Shown in pieces: positions 34,474 to 48,453 of a DNA stretch of 64,000 bases. Within the stretch, counting starts at the first letter, position 1. Each line of letters opens with the position of its first letter. Below the pieces are notes generated by a model, which ran no database searches, was not told where the DNA came from, and was given only the letters and a program-made list of their open reading frames with translations. The DNA comes from Luzula sylvatica. Lineage: Eukaryota; Streptophyta; Magnoliopsida; Poales; Juncaceae. The translations under genes were made by a program, and so were the position numbers. The stretch spans positions 49,533,307-49,597,306 of the forward strand of contig OX326957.1 of assembly GCA_946800325.1 (NCBI GenBank), given 5' to 3'.

Positions 34474-34986
34474 AAGGGATGAGCAAATGGTTCGGTTTAA
34501 ATGGGAACCGAACCGAACCGAACCGAACCGATCGAATTCGGTTTAATCAGTTCGGTTTTTCGGTTTATTTAGTTCGGTTCAGTTCAAAAAATGATATTGT
34601 TCGGTTTATTCGGTTTGGTTCGATTTTGGCATTTTCATAACCGATTAAACCGAACCGACCCAATTAATATTATTTTTCATTTTTTCTATTATATTCATTT
34701 AAAAAAATTAAAATTAATTATTGTAAAATTAGAAATAAAGTAAGTATATTTTATATGATTTGTTTTTATATTTTTTTTGTAAATAACATTTGAATTTTAA
34801 CATTACAAAACTTCTAATACGATTCAACCGAATAAATCGAATAAGAAATTCGGTTTATTCGGTTCGGTTTTAACCGGTTCAAATTTTATTCGGTTCGGTT
34901 CGGTTTGAATCTAGTCCGGTTCGGTTTAATTCGATTTGTTCTTATTCGCTTCGGTTCGGTTCGGTTCAACCGAATGCTCACCCCTA
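34474..34986. mobile_element. Non-autonomous hAT element rich in GGTTC/GAACC repeats (513 bp)
   Basis: Ac-like ends AAGGGATGAGC (left) and complement TAGGGGTGAGC (right), with flanking gccacagt (34466-34473) and gccacggt (34987-34994), 7 of 8 alike. Subterminal regions are arrays of ttcgg/ccgaa pentamers, with an AT-rich core. Confidence 0.75.
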
Positions 34987-34994
34987 GCCACGGT

Positions 34995-35955
34995 TGATAG
35001 TATTAATAAACGTAAAATAAAACTAAATAAATAAAGTCAGAGACGATCCATAAAATGATTTTACAAAAAAAAAATCGAGAAATGAGATAAAATTGAAAGG
35101 CATATATGTTATGAGATAAAATTGGAAGTGAAAAGGCTAAACCCAAATCCAATCATCTCTTTACAAATGTCGTGAACAAATTGGGTTGACTTTTTACATA
35201 AATCTTCACAATTGTGCTGTGTCATTCATATAATTATTTTTTATTGGAGCCTCATCAATACGAATAATACCAATAAGGCAATAACTTAGTTATTAATTTT
35301 TTTTATATAAGTCTTCATTTTGATATAATTATAAATTAGGTTTTTTTAAGTATAAATTCCTTTGATTATATATATTTTAGCTCTCTTTTTTTGCAGAAAA
35401 TCTCTTCTTTTTAAGTATAAAAGGTGTAGTAAAACGGTATTTATAACAACAGTTTTTCAATTTACGGAACTAACACTTTTGACAACTAGTTTGGCAAAAG
35501 TAAAATAATTTTCGTCACAAGACCTGACGAAAGTGTTTAAGTGGGATTTGAACTGCTAATCAGGATTGAATGATGTTAACAAGGGTCAAAATTACCCAAA
35601 TAAATCACATTTAATTACTTTCGCCATAGAAGCCGGTAAAAATGCATGCATACAGATTCCTTGAATCCCGAAGAAATCACTGTCTGCATGTGAAGATGCG
35701 TGTTTTTTGAATTAAATGTTCGAGCGACCCTCCTCCTTCTTTCTTCTCTTTTCTTCTTCTTTTGTCTTTTCTTTTTTCTTCTTCAAATCGAGATTTTTCT
35801 CATCCACTTCAAAAATTCACCAAAATTTAACAAAAAACCGAAAAAATAAAAAAGTAGATCCACATAGAAAAGATGTTTCTCGTTTCTTTGGTACACCTTT
35901 TTACTCTTTTACTTGTTAAGAAATACTAGTTAATTTAATTAGGATTTATGATATG
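34995..35955. other. Intergenic DNA
   Basis: A short stretch at about 35490-35645 (tttggcaaaag, ttcgtcacaagacctgacgaaag, tttcgccatag) carries the hairpin motif of the repeat family at 21.4 and 61 kb and is probably a small fragment of it. The pyrimidine-rich frame at 35716-35919 is low complexity. Confidence 0.4.
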
Positions 35956-35957
35956 AG

Positions 35958-36208
35958 GCCATTTACCCTTCCCTCCAGACGCATCACCACATCCTCTATG
36001 TCCCTAATTAGCACACTTAATTAATTAGTAATTAACAAGATACACTCAACTAACAATTAATTACTATATATTTAACATACACATGAATTAACCGTTGATA
36101 ATTAATATTAATTAAGTGTTAATCGAGCGTATCTTGTTAATTACCAATTAATTAAATGTGCTAATTTGGGATATAAATGATGTGGTGATGCATTTGGGAA
36201 AGGGTAAA
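35958..36208. mobile_element. Foldback MITE with about 95-bp inverted repeats
   Basis: Left arm atttacccttccctccagac... gcatcaccacatc... aattagcacacttaattaat... aacaagata pairs with the right arm, read as tttaccctttcccaaatgca... catcaccacatc... aattagcacatttaattaat. Only about 60 bp of AT-rich loop lie between them. Confidence 0.75.
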
Positions 36209-37210
36209 ATTTCCCTTGAAGAAATATGTTGTTTAAAATTTGCAATTGTGCTCGACTTTTCAAAAACCGGGCCTTTTAACATCTATCATTTTTTCAAAAA
36301 CCGAGAGCGTTGTTTCGAAAAATACCAAACTATGTTTGTTGTTTTGGTCACCTGATATATGTTTTGTCCATGTGAGAAAATTCTCTATATTATATTCAAA
36401 ATATTCAAAAATCATAATTTTAAATTGTTTAAAATAATATATTTTATTAAATTATATACTCTACAAATAATAAATATTTTGCAATTTATAAACTATAATA
36501 ATTAATATATGTTTAGTAATATTATTTTTCTCCGAGTTCGTAGAATTAGAGATTAGAGATTAGAAGGAATGCTATATTTGTATTTTGGTATAATTATCCG
36601 CATAAAAAGTATAAATTTTATTCGAATAAAAGTATAATCAAAATAATCACAGGACGATACTATCCAGCCAGTTCCATTTCATTCATCACGGTAAAAGGTT
36701 CACGTGACAAGTCCCATCAAGTCCCATCAAGGCAACATGGTTGGTTAATACATATTATCCTCACGACGAAGTTAAGATCCACACAACACAACTAACCAAC
36801 TTCATAAGCTCCTTATCCTTTAAGTTCGCTACTTGACACTTGTTTCCACTGTTGTCCATTAACTTCTTCCCTGTCTATCATCTCTCGTCTCTTTGCAAAA
36901 CATGTTACTATCTAATTGATCCGTCTTTCTTTCCCCAACTTTCACGTCTGTCTGATGATTATCGATACCTAATATAAACTAAATATTAATATTAATTATA
37001 ATTATAATTATAAGAATATTGATTTGTCGACATAACATCAATGTTCCTAGCTGAGTTCATTACCGTACACGAATACGATTCTCATGGATACAGATCCGAG
37101 TCTGGTCCATCACGAACCCTCCGTGATTCTATCTGGTCTACCTTCCACAGAACCCACTCGAACCTTCATCACGTGTCATCATCCGAAAGCAAACACATCG
37201 TCATCTCATA
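36209..37210. other. Intergenic DNA
   Basis: No gene supported. A GC-richer section at 36650-37200 contains scattered ordinary sequence but no open frame of note. Confidence 0.4.
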
Positions 37211-39226
37211 TCTATACTATATACTAATTCAAGGGGATTTGCAGCCCCCTGGTGCAGCCACGTCACCAGGGGCCTATTCGTAAAAAAAAATATTTTTTTT
37301 ACATTTTGGTCCTTTTTTATTTACAAATTAGTCCTTTTTTTGAAAAAAATTTACATTTTGGTCCTTTTTTTCTTACATTTTCGTCCTTTATATTTGCTTT
37401 TTGGTCCTTCGAAGTTTTGAAATTTACATTTTAGTCCAGGGGTCTCAAATTGGTCCTATTTTTTTTTTAAATTACATTTTGGTCCTTTTTTCCACATTTT
37501 GGTCCTTTATAGTTGCTTTTTGATCCTTCGAAGTTTTAAAATTTACATTTTGGTCCAGGGGCCTCTTTGTAAAAATAATTTATTTACATTTTGGTACTTT
37601 TCTGAAAAAAAAATACATTTTGGTCCTTTTTATTTACATTTTGGTCCTTTTTTATTTGCATTTTGGTCCTTTTTATTTACATTTAGTCCTTTCAAGTTTG
37701 AAAAATTAAACTTTGGTCCAGGGGCCTCTTTGTAAAAAATTTATTTATATTTTGGTCATTTTTATTTATATTTTGGTCATTTTTAGTTGAAAAAACTATA
37801 TTTTGATCCTTTCTATTTACATTTTTGTCCTTTTGAGTTTAGAAACTTACATTTTGGTCCTTCATATTTACATCTTCATCCTTTTTTACATTTTTGAATT
37901 TATATTATAGTCCTTTTCATTTTTACTTCACACTTTAGTACTTTTTATTAACATTTTGGTCTTTTTTAATTTAAATTTCGGTCCTTTTTTACATTATTAA
38001 TAATTTCTCTCATCTCATGCGTCCACATCAACACCTTATTATGCCTCCTTAAATTTTTAGATATTGTACAAAAAAATTAATTTACATATGTATTCATTTA
38101 AAAAAAATGTTTTTTTAATTTTAAAAAATTCTTAAACTTTTTTTAATACATAATAATTAAAAAAAAATTACTATATGTTATATGTTATATAATTTTAATA
38201 TTTCATTCATTACAAATATTCAACTTATGTATTATTTTTCTTGAAAAACTAAAATAAAATTATAATAAGTTGAACAATATTAATAAAAGAACATCTTGCA
38301 AATATTTAAAAATAAAATATCACAAAACTATTAAAAAATACATAAAAGGAAAACTAAAATAAAAAGTAGATGTTTAAATAGATATTTTCTATGAATATAT
38401 TTACAAGATGTTTATTTATTATTATTTAATGTTAGTTTTTTTATGAATAAAGAATGGAATATTAAAATTATATAAACAAAATATGTAATAATTTAAATTT
38501 TTTTAAATCACTATATGTTAAGAAGTGTTTATGAATTTTATTAAAATTAATAAAAAATAACAAAAATAAGTTTTAATTATTACATATGAGATTTGGAAGG
38601 TATTTAGAAAAAAAAAAATTAATATCATCCATAAGGAGTATTTTAAAATAAAAGTTTGGTAAAGAATTTTTTTTTTGGAGTTTACGAAAAGATAGAGGAT
38701 TTTTTACAATATCCAAAAAAAATTAGGGGATTAAAAAATATACCAAATCACGGATGTGCGAATAATCATGACATAATTTAAATTAAAGGTTCGAACGAAA
38801 CGGTTAGCGATGACATCGTGAAACTTTGTTGTTGGCCGACCACACAAAGGGCGAAAAATATTTGTGCTAAATATGTAGCGAAATTAAGGATTTGTGAAAT
38901 TAAGAACACTCTTTTTTTCATCAATGTTTTCTGATCTATTAGGTTCTTAATAAATTTCATGACGACTCATTCGTTTTTTTTTTCCTTATTTTGCTTATGA
39001 TGTATAAAATATAGATAATTTTTTTAGCAATAACCGTTTGAATTATTCAAGAAATCCGGCTCTTAAAATATTCAAACGATTTTTGCTACAAAATTTCACT
39101 CGCACAAAACACACTAAATTACACATATAATAATGATTACAAAAAGAAATTCACGACAACAATTTTCTTCAACTACATTACTTATAAACTCGAACAACCC
39201 CGCGCAATTGCGCGGGGTCATGCTAG
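37211..39226 (+). mobile_element. Non-autonomous Helitron (about 2.0 kb)
   Basis: Begins TCTATACTATATACTAATTC after an A and ends with a perfect hairpin, ccccgcgcaattgcgcgggg, then tcatgCTAG, followed by T. Both ends and the A/T insertion site fit Helitrons exactly. It carries no RepHel frame. Inside are a minisatellite (37300-37990), AT-rich DNA and a subterminal hairpin module (about 39030-39090). It ends about 450 bp upstream of the beta-amylase start codon, just outside that gene's G-boxes. Confidence 0.85.
37300..37990 (+). repeat. Minisatellite of ACATTTTGGTCCTTTTTATTT units inside the Helitron
   Basis: About 25 diverged units of about 20-25 bp with the core cattttggtcctttt. They sit in larger blocks, each ending with a phrase like ttggtccaggggcctctttg (about 37435, 37555, 37715), so a higher-order unit of about 120-160 bp is present. 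Confidence 0.8.
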
Positions 39227-39673
39227 TATTATTATAAAACAACATTATCCCAAAGTATACATTTGTTAAAATATCCAATGGTTAGATCAAGATCGAACGG
39301 TGAAGACACAGGGCCACGTGAAAATGCACCGACTCTGTCCTTTCCCAAAGCCGACCTCTCTTTGCCAACAAAATTCAACCACACGTCACTCCCCACCGTT
39401 CACTTCCTCACACGTGTCCCTCCTCACGAGTCGATCCCGGTATACTTTACATAGACTTGTTCTGCACCCCACCTCATAATAAATACCTTAAAACTCGAGG
39501 ATTGTAAGCGTGGTCTTTGCTAGACCGAGTGCACATAATATATCATTTTTGTCTTAATAAACACCCAGAACTTACTTTGACGAATCGTAAACACAAGCTC
39601 TTTAGCTCTCTCCAAAGAAAAAGGGGAAAAATCACGCACACACTACGGACTCGACAGAATAGAAGGGATAATA
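39227..39673 (+). promoter_or_regulatory. BAM1 promoter and 5' UTR region
   Basis: Two CACGTG G-boxes (39315-39320 in gccacgtgaaa and 39411-39416 in cacacgtgtccc) fit ABRE-type sites bound by ABA-responsive bZIP factors. BAM1 genes are known to respond to osmotic stress and ABA, so control of this kind is a fair inference. A weak TATA-like ataataaata lies near 39475. Confidence 0.55.
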
Positions 39674-41942
<2,269 letters not shown>

Positions 41943-42284
41943 ATCGAATTTGATGAATCGAAAACGATTTTAGATAGAAATGAGAGCTATACTATACACT
42001 TTGAAAATGGGGTGAAGAAAAGCGGGAGATTTTTAAACCTGCTTCTTGGTTTGTGATTCGATGTATGTGTTGGTTTGCGAGTTCATTACGTGATGTTAAA
42101 TGAGGATTGTTATAATAAATCCAGTACTCTTGAAATATATATATGCATTATAGTTTATACTTAATGAGCGCATCTAATCTTGTATTTGACCTTTCCTAAT
42201 ATGAGTGTATCCAATTTAGTGAAATTAATTAGCATATCTGAAGCATCTAAGATCATTTACAGTTACAAGTTACTCAAATCCTAG
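41943..42284. other. BAM1 3' flank and neprosin gene 1 promoter
   Basis: 3' UTR of beta-amylase, then about 150 bp (from 42160) that resemble the duplicated promoter blocks before neprosin gene 2. Confidence 0.5.
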
Positions 42285-42291
42285 TATAAAA
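42285..42291 (+). promoter_or_regulatory. TATA box of neprosin gene 1
   Basis: tataaaa 44 bp before the ATG, preceded by gttactcaaatcctag, a phrase also found before gene 2 and in two orphan promoter copies. Confidence 0.55.
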
Positions 42292-42328
42292 GATGATTTG
42301 AGCTTTATGTAATGTAATAGCTACAACC

Positions 42329-43828
42329 ATGGAACACATCATGATATGTATTGTATTGGTTCTTCTCCTTTTCAATCTTGCACTGAGCAATGGAATTGAT
42401 AAAGAAATTGTCATCAAAACTATCAAGGTACGCGCAAAATTGGTACTTGATCTACGTAATTATCTCTTGCTTGTAATTAAACAAATTCTATCACAGAGCG
42501 AGGATGGTGACATCTTTGATTGTATCGACATAATGTCGCAGCCGACCTTTTTAGACCCGCGGTTTCAGAATCACACTATTCAGGTTAATTCATCCTTTCT
42601 AATTTCTACCATTTTACTTGAGAATTACTAATTTTCATTTAATTACTACAGATGAAGCCCACCTCGTTCCCAGCAGGGATGAATGAAGAGACCTCATCCA
42701 ACGAGACAGTCTTGCAGGCCGAGATAAATACGGTACAATGTCCTTCAGGAACTATCCCAATTTGGAGAAATTATAGAAAAAACATTACGAACTTTTATAT
42801 TGAGGAGAGGCTCCAACATACATTGATGCAAGATATATCTCCAAATAAAGCAAAATCGGATTACATATTCCACGTAAGAATTGCCCCCAATCACGTAAAA
42901 TCCATAATCGAAAGGAAATTTCAACATATACAAATTTATGTTTCATGTAGATTGCTGCTATTGGTACATTACAAAATAATTTTGGTACATCAGCAACGTT
43001 AAATGTGTACAGACCAGAGGTAAAAGTTGGATCTGAGCAAAGGGTTAGTGGGTCGAGTGCATATCTTACTAGTATTGGCCCTTCTTTTAATGAATACATG
43101 GAAGCTGGATGGTTTGTAAGTGCATTTTGAATCCCTCAACACCATGATTAAGAACACTTAACACCATGGTTAAAAAAATTTATTTTTTCTTAGGTATGGC
43201 CCAGCATTTCAGGTGATAATGACGTCCGTATTCATATTTTTTGGGTAATGTTTCAAGATTTTCTAAATTTACTGTACAAATGAATTCTTGATTTATAATA
43301 TTAATTACTCACCTATGGTTGTTTATCTTCATGCTTATGATATTAGCAAGATAATATAAATAAGAGACAATGCAACAATCTTCAATGCCCTGGTTTCGTT
43401 CAAGTTTCTCCAGACGTCGCACTTGGTTCTAAGCTATATCCAGTCTCCGTCTATTATGATGGACCGCAATATGATATAATCGTATCCGTGTTCAAGGTAA
43501 GTTAAACTTGCATAATATATAATATAATCTGCTAAGATTTTCTTAGCGCAACAAATAACAAGTTTGATTAATTATTTCGCAGGACGCGTGGACTGGGAAT
43601 TGGTGGTTTACATGGGGTTTAGAGAGAAAGTTGATAGGATATTGGGAAAAATCAATTTTCAATCACATGGATGAAGGAGCTCTTAGAGCTTCATGGGGAG
43701 GCATGGTTGTTTACCCGAGAGGCGAAGAAGGTCCGGAAATGGGCAGTGGGCATTTTCCTTCTAAATCTGAACGACATGGAAAGGTGGCGTACGTTAAGGA
43801 TCCAAGATTTGTGGGACAGAAACAATAA
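42329..43828 (+). CDS. Neprosin-domain secreted protein 1, C-terminus frameshifted
   Basis: Exons 42329-42427, 42497-42583, 42652-42873, 42951-43115, 43194-43244, 43347-43496 and 43583-43828 give 339 residues. A signal peptide (MEHIMICIVLVLLLFNLALS) is followed by the activation-peptide domain (GDIFDCIDIMSQPTFLDPRF, CPSGTIPIWRNY) and the neprosin domain (EAGWF, CPGFVQ, GNWWF, IGYWEKSIF, GSGHFP). Family members are glutamic endopeptidases or relatives, usually secreted. The second catalytic Glu, in the usual WGGE, is Met here (WGGM). A one-base shift near 43820 stops the frame at 43828. After a second compensating shift the lost tail (CYKVEDPP... FGGPAGCKS) is still readable up to a stop at 43949-43951, so the lesion is recent or an assembly error. 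Confidence 0.8.
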
Positions 43829-44099
43829 TGTCGTTGTAGTAAAGACGAAACTTATAAACTAAATGATAAACCGGAATGTTATAAGGTCGAAGACCCTCCA
43901 GCAGTTGTAAACGACTTCCTTTTTGGTGGACCAGCAGGTTGTAAGAGTTAATTAACTAATTTTTTTATGATTTGTGTTGAATAAATTGGTTTCCATGTAA
44001 GAGGTAAATTAAATGACTATTTTAGTGGATTAAATGATATAAACAATAACAAATGAGATATCAAGTTGAACAATATCAGTGTGTTGAATAAATTGTGTT

Positions 44100-46050
44100 G
44101 AATACATTGGACTTGTCCACTTTTTAACACAAGTTAAACGGGTGCATAAATAATTAAAGAAAAGTAGATGAACAGACAGGGAATTCAATTAAATTGTATG
44201 TGAACAATATTTCTAGCATGACCGGTTTACCACATGGTAAAAACTAGTGTATACAATAACACTGGTTCACTAATTTATTATTTACAATGTATTAAATTGG
44301 ATTTAGTATTAAACTGTGTTAATTAAATTCCTGTCAAACCATCAATTATTTTGGAGAGAATGTCAAGGGACAAATATAATTTTTCATTTGGGAATTCTAT
44401 ACAGATCTTACTTAAATCTTGACATGTACAACATTAATGAATGACCCTATCTAATCTTTCAATTGATATTTTTCATATTCAATCTTGTGATATTAATGAA
44501 CATATCTAAAATATTAAAGTGCATTTATAGTTGTAAGTTACTCAAACCAAGTATAAAAAACCAAGTATAAAAGGCGAATTAAGTTATTAACTATTAAGTT
44601 TTATTATGAATTAAAATAGAATTATTGTTTATTGAATATCACTATGAATGATATCATGATATCAGCAAAGCGAGTACCCGTTTATAAATTTTATCCTAAC
44701 CCGGATAGTATCCGAATTTATATCCGGATCCATAAAAATTTAATTCCTAGAACATGATCCATAGCCGGAAAAACGGATACGGTTATGACCCGGATCTAGA
44801 TTTTTTTTCCGAATCCGGATATTATTTTTAATATGGTTCGGATTGGTTCAGACAATATCCGCCCCATTGAGACCCCTAACTATATAACTTCTCTTGTTCA
44901 CAATTTGACATATCATAAATGAATTTGGTATTTTCAATAACATAAGTTAAATAGCAAATAATTAAAAAAAAATTAGATGAACAAATAGGAATGCAATTAA
45001 TTTGTATGTTAATAATATTTTTAGCATGATATGTTTACACATGGTAAAAACTCGTGTATACAATAACAAGGGATCACTAATTTATTATTTACAATGTATT
45101 AAATTGAATTTAGCATTAGAGTCGGTTAATTAAATTCATGTCAAATCATCAAATATTGTGGGCAGAATGTCAAGGAACAAATACAATTTTGAATTTGGGA
45201 ATTCTACAAAAATCTTACATTTAATCTTGGCATGTACAAGTACAATATTAATGAATGACCATATCTAACTTTTCAATTGATCTTTTTCATATTCAATTTT
45301 GTGATATTAATGAGCATATCTAAAACATTAAAAATGCATTTATAGTCGTAAGTTACTCAAACAAAATATAATATACGAAATTAAGTTATTAGCTATTAAA
45401 TATTACTATGAATTTTAATAGAATTATTGTTTATTGAATATTAATATGAATGTTATCTTGATATCACCGAAGTGAGTACCCATTTAAAATTTTAGCCGGA
45501 TCTAAATCCGGATCCATCAAAAATTTAATTCCTAGATCCAAATTCATACCCAAAAGAACGGATAAGGTTCTGATCCGAAACTGGATATTTTTTTTTATCC
45601 GAATATTATTTTTGGATACGATTCGGATCGATTTTGGCAATATCCGTCCCATTGATACCCCTAACTATATAACTCCTCTTGTTCACAATTTGACACATCA
45701 TCAATCCATTTAATATTATCAATAACATTATTTATTTTCCTACGTACTCAAATAACTCTAAGTTTGTAAATTTATTATTTACAATGTATTAAATTGAATT
45801 TAGCATTAAACTCGGTTAATTAAATTCCTCTCAAACCATCAAATATTGTGGGGAAAATGTCAAGGGACAAATATAATTTTCATTTGGAAATTTTATAAAG
45901 ATCTTACATTTAATCTTGGCATGTACAATATTAAATGACCATATCTGACCTTTCAATTGACCTTTTTCGTATCCAATCTTGTGACATTAACGAGCATATC
46001 TAAAACATTAAAATGCATTTATAGTTGTAAGTTACTCAAACCAAACCAAG
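44100..46050 (+). repeat. Tandemly duplicated promoter blocks between the neprosin genes
   Basis: A block of about 800 bp (44270-44890) recurs at 45080-45670 and again in part at 45770-46050, next to gene 2. Shared text includes acaatgtattaaattg, gaatgtcaagg.acaaat, cttggcatgtacaatatta and gttactcaaacc. The first two copies carry the decayed end of the TATCCG-rich hAT family and have orphan TATA boxes (agtataaaaggcg near 44565) with no gene behind them. They may mark lost neprosin copies. Confidence 0.7.
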
Positions 46051-46057
46051 TATAAAA
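46051..46057 (+). promoter_or_regulatory. TATA box of neprosin gene 2
   Basis: tataaaa, 49 bp before the ATG, in the same context as that of gene 1. Confidence 0.55.
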
Positions 46058-46099
46058 GATGGTGAGGGTAAGTTCATGCATGCAAAACCAGTTACAACC

Positions 46100-48453
46100 A
46101 TGGAATACAAAGCTTGTATTATAGTGGCTCTTCTCTTTTTCAATCTTGTTTTTGGCAATGGAATTGATAAAGAAATTGTGATAAAATCTATCAAGGTACA
46201 TACAAAAATTGGTACTTGATCTACATATAGTTAAGCTTGCTTTTATCGTGTCTGTGTTGGGTGCCTTGTAATTGCAAAAAAACACTAATAATATTTCTCA
46301 GGGGACTTGTTTCTTTTTTTTCAAAATCTATCACAGAGTGAGGACGGTGACACCTTTGATTGTATCGACATAATGTCGCAGCCAACTTTTTTGGATCCGC
46401 GGTTTAAGAATCATACTATTCAGGTTCATCTTCCATTTTAATTGAGATTACAAATAGTTTTATATCATTATATAATTTTCATTTAATTACTATAGATGAT
46501 GCCCACCTCGTTCCCCACATCAATATATGAAGAGACCTCGTCCAATGAGACCATTCCGCAGGCCGAGATGGCCGAGATAAACCTTGTTCCATGTCCTTCA
46601 GGAACTATTCCAGTTTGGAGAAATTATAGGAAAAACGTTACAAACTTTTATATCGAGGAAAGGCTCGAACGTATATTGATGAAAGATAAGTTTCCAAAGA
46701 AAGCAAAATCTGATCGCGTATTACATGTACGAATTGCCTCATGTTATACATAAATTCCATAAAGGAAATTTCAACATGTCCAAAAAGTTTGTTTTTTATA
46801 TTTCTCTATCATGTAGATGGCTGGTCTCGGTGTAGGTCCGAAAACGAATTTTGGAACATCAGCAACATTAAATGTGTGGCAACCACCCGAGGTAAAACTT
46901 GGTCCCGAACAGCGACTTAGTGGGTCGAGTGCGTATCTTACTACTCTTACTGGTACTGAATTCCTGGAAGTTGGATGGTTTGTAAGTGTATTTTGATTCA
47001 TCACTTAACTCAATGATTAAGAAACACTTAACATCATGACTAAAAATACCATTCGTTCTTAGGTATGGCCCAGCATTTCCGGTGACGTTTACGTTCGTAT
47101 TCATATTTTTTGGGTAATGTTTCAAGATTTTCGAAATTTACTGTCTCGATACATATTTACTCACCTGTGATTATTTATCTTTCATGCTTACGATATAGCA
47201 AGATAGTAAAAGCAAGAAACAATGCAACAATCTTCAATGTCCTGGTTTCGTTCAAGTTTCTCAAGATTTCCCACTTGGTGGTAGGATAAGTCCATTTTCT
47301 ATTTATGGAGGACAACAGTATGATATAGCAGTCTATGTTTTCAAGGTAAGTTAAGCTTCCATCTTATATAATATGTTAAGATTTTCTTAGTATAACAAAT
47401 AAAAGGTTTGATGAAAAATAATTAATAACAAAAAAGCATTTTTGCAACCTAATCATCACGGAAATGGATCAATAGACAAAAATTTGAACAATACATTTTT
47501 GACCATTGAGTAAACCATAATAAACGGTTGTCATTAACATTACCTTCCACTACTATTCAAGCATTTCTAATTAATGATAGATATTTGTGTTCGATTTTTT
47601 GTCTAATTTATGTCCATAGATCCGGCCGAATTATCACATTCAAACTTTGAGAGTATGATCAACCCACAAAATTCAGACTCTCAAAATCTGAATTTAATTA
47701 TGCAACTTCCCATTTATCTCGTATAATTTCCAATTGAATTGAAATTCACCGCATAATTAATATAATTAATATAATATCACATAAGTAAATAAGGAAGAAA
47801 TATTTTTGTTGCCACCAATAAGAGTACTGACTGAAAAAAAACTTAATAAGAGTACTGACAGAGATGTTACAAGTTTTGGTCATTCTGCAAATATAATAAC
47901 AAACATTGAATTAGATTTGATTTACATTCGGATTTTTTGGATTTTGAAAGTCTGTTGACCAACCAAACAATCGAAATCTGAAAAGTGATAATTCTGCAAA
48001 TATATTTTAAACATGGATTTTTTGCTATTATTTTTTTTATACTACTGTAAATATCAATTTTTTACGTTTGATCAATTATTCACACAGGACTTCGGGACTG
48101 GAAATTGGTGGTTCGCATGGGGCTCGGAGAAGAAGTTGATAGGATATTGGGAAAAATCAATCTTCAATGACATGGATTACGGACCTGTTCGGGCTTCATG
48201 GGGAGGTATGGTTGTGTATCCCAGAGGTGAAGATGGTCCCGCGATGGGCAGCGGTCACTTTCCTTTCGAAAAATATGGAAAAACTGCGTATGTTAGAGAT
48301 CCTAAATACGTTGACGAAAAGAATAATATTGCTGTACCTTACAAGTATACAACTTTTAAACTAAATGACGCACCAAAATGTTATGGCGTCGACGATCCTC
48401 CAAAAGTTGTAGATATGTTCTATTTTGGTGGACCACCTGGTTGTAAGAGTTAA
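46100..48453 (+). CDS. Neprosin-domain secreted protein 2
   Basis: Exons 46100-46195, 46337-46423, 46496-46726, 46817-46981, 47063-47113, 47199-47345 and 48088-48453 give 380 residues. Layout as in gene 1: signal peptide (MEYKACIIVALLFFNLVFG), activation-peptide domain (about 30-130), neprosin domain to the C-terminus, ending FGGPPGCKS. EVGWF keeps the first catalytic Glu, but WGGE is WGGM, as in gene 1, so peptidase activity is doubtful. Intron 6 is 742 bp against 86 bp in gene 1, from an insertion of AT-rich DNA. The frame is intact. It arose by tandem duplication with gene 1, with all intron positions shared. Confidence 0.88.

Noticed and set aside
35716..35919. Ser/Phe-rich frame
   Set aside because: Low-complexity CT-rich DNA; no conservation visible.
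39181..39226. Terminator-like GC hairpin
   Set aside because: It looks like a rho-independent terminator, but this is plant nuclear DNA, and the hairpin with CTAG and T is a Helitron 3' end.
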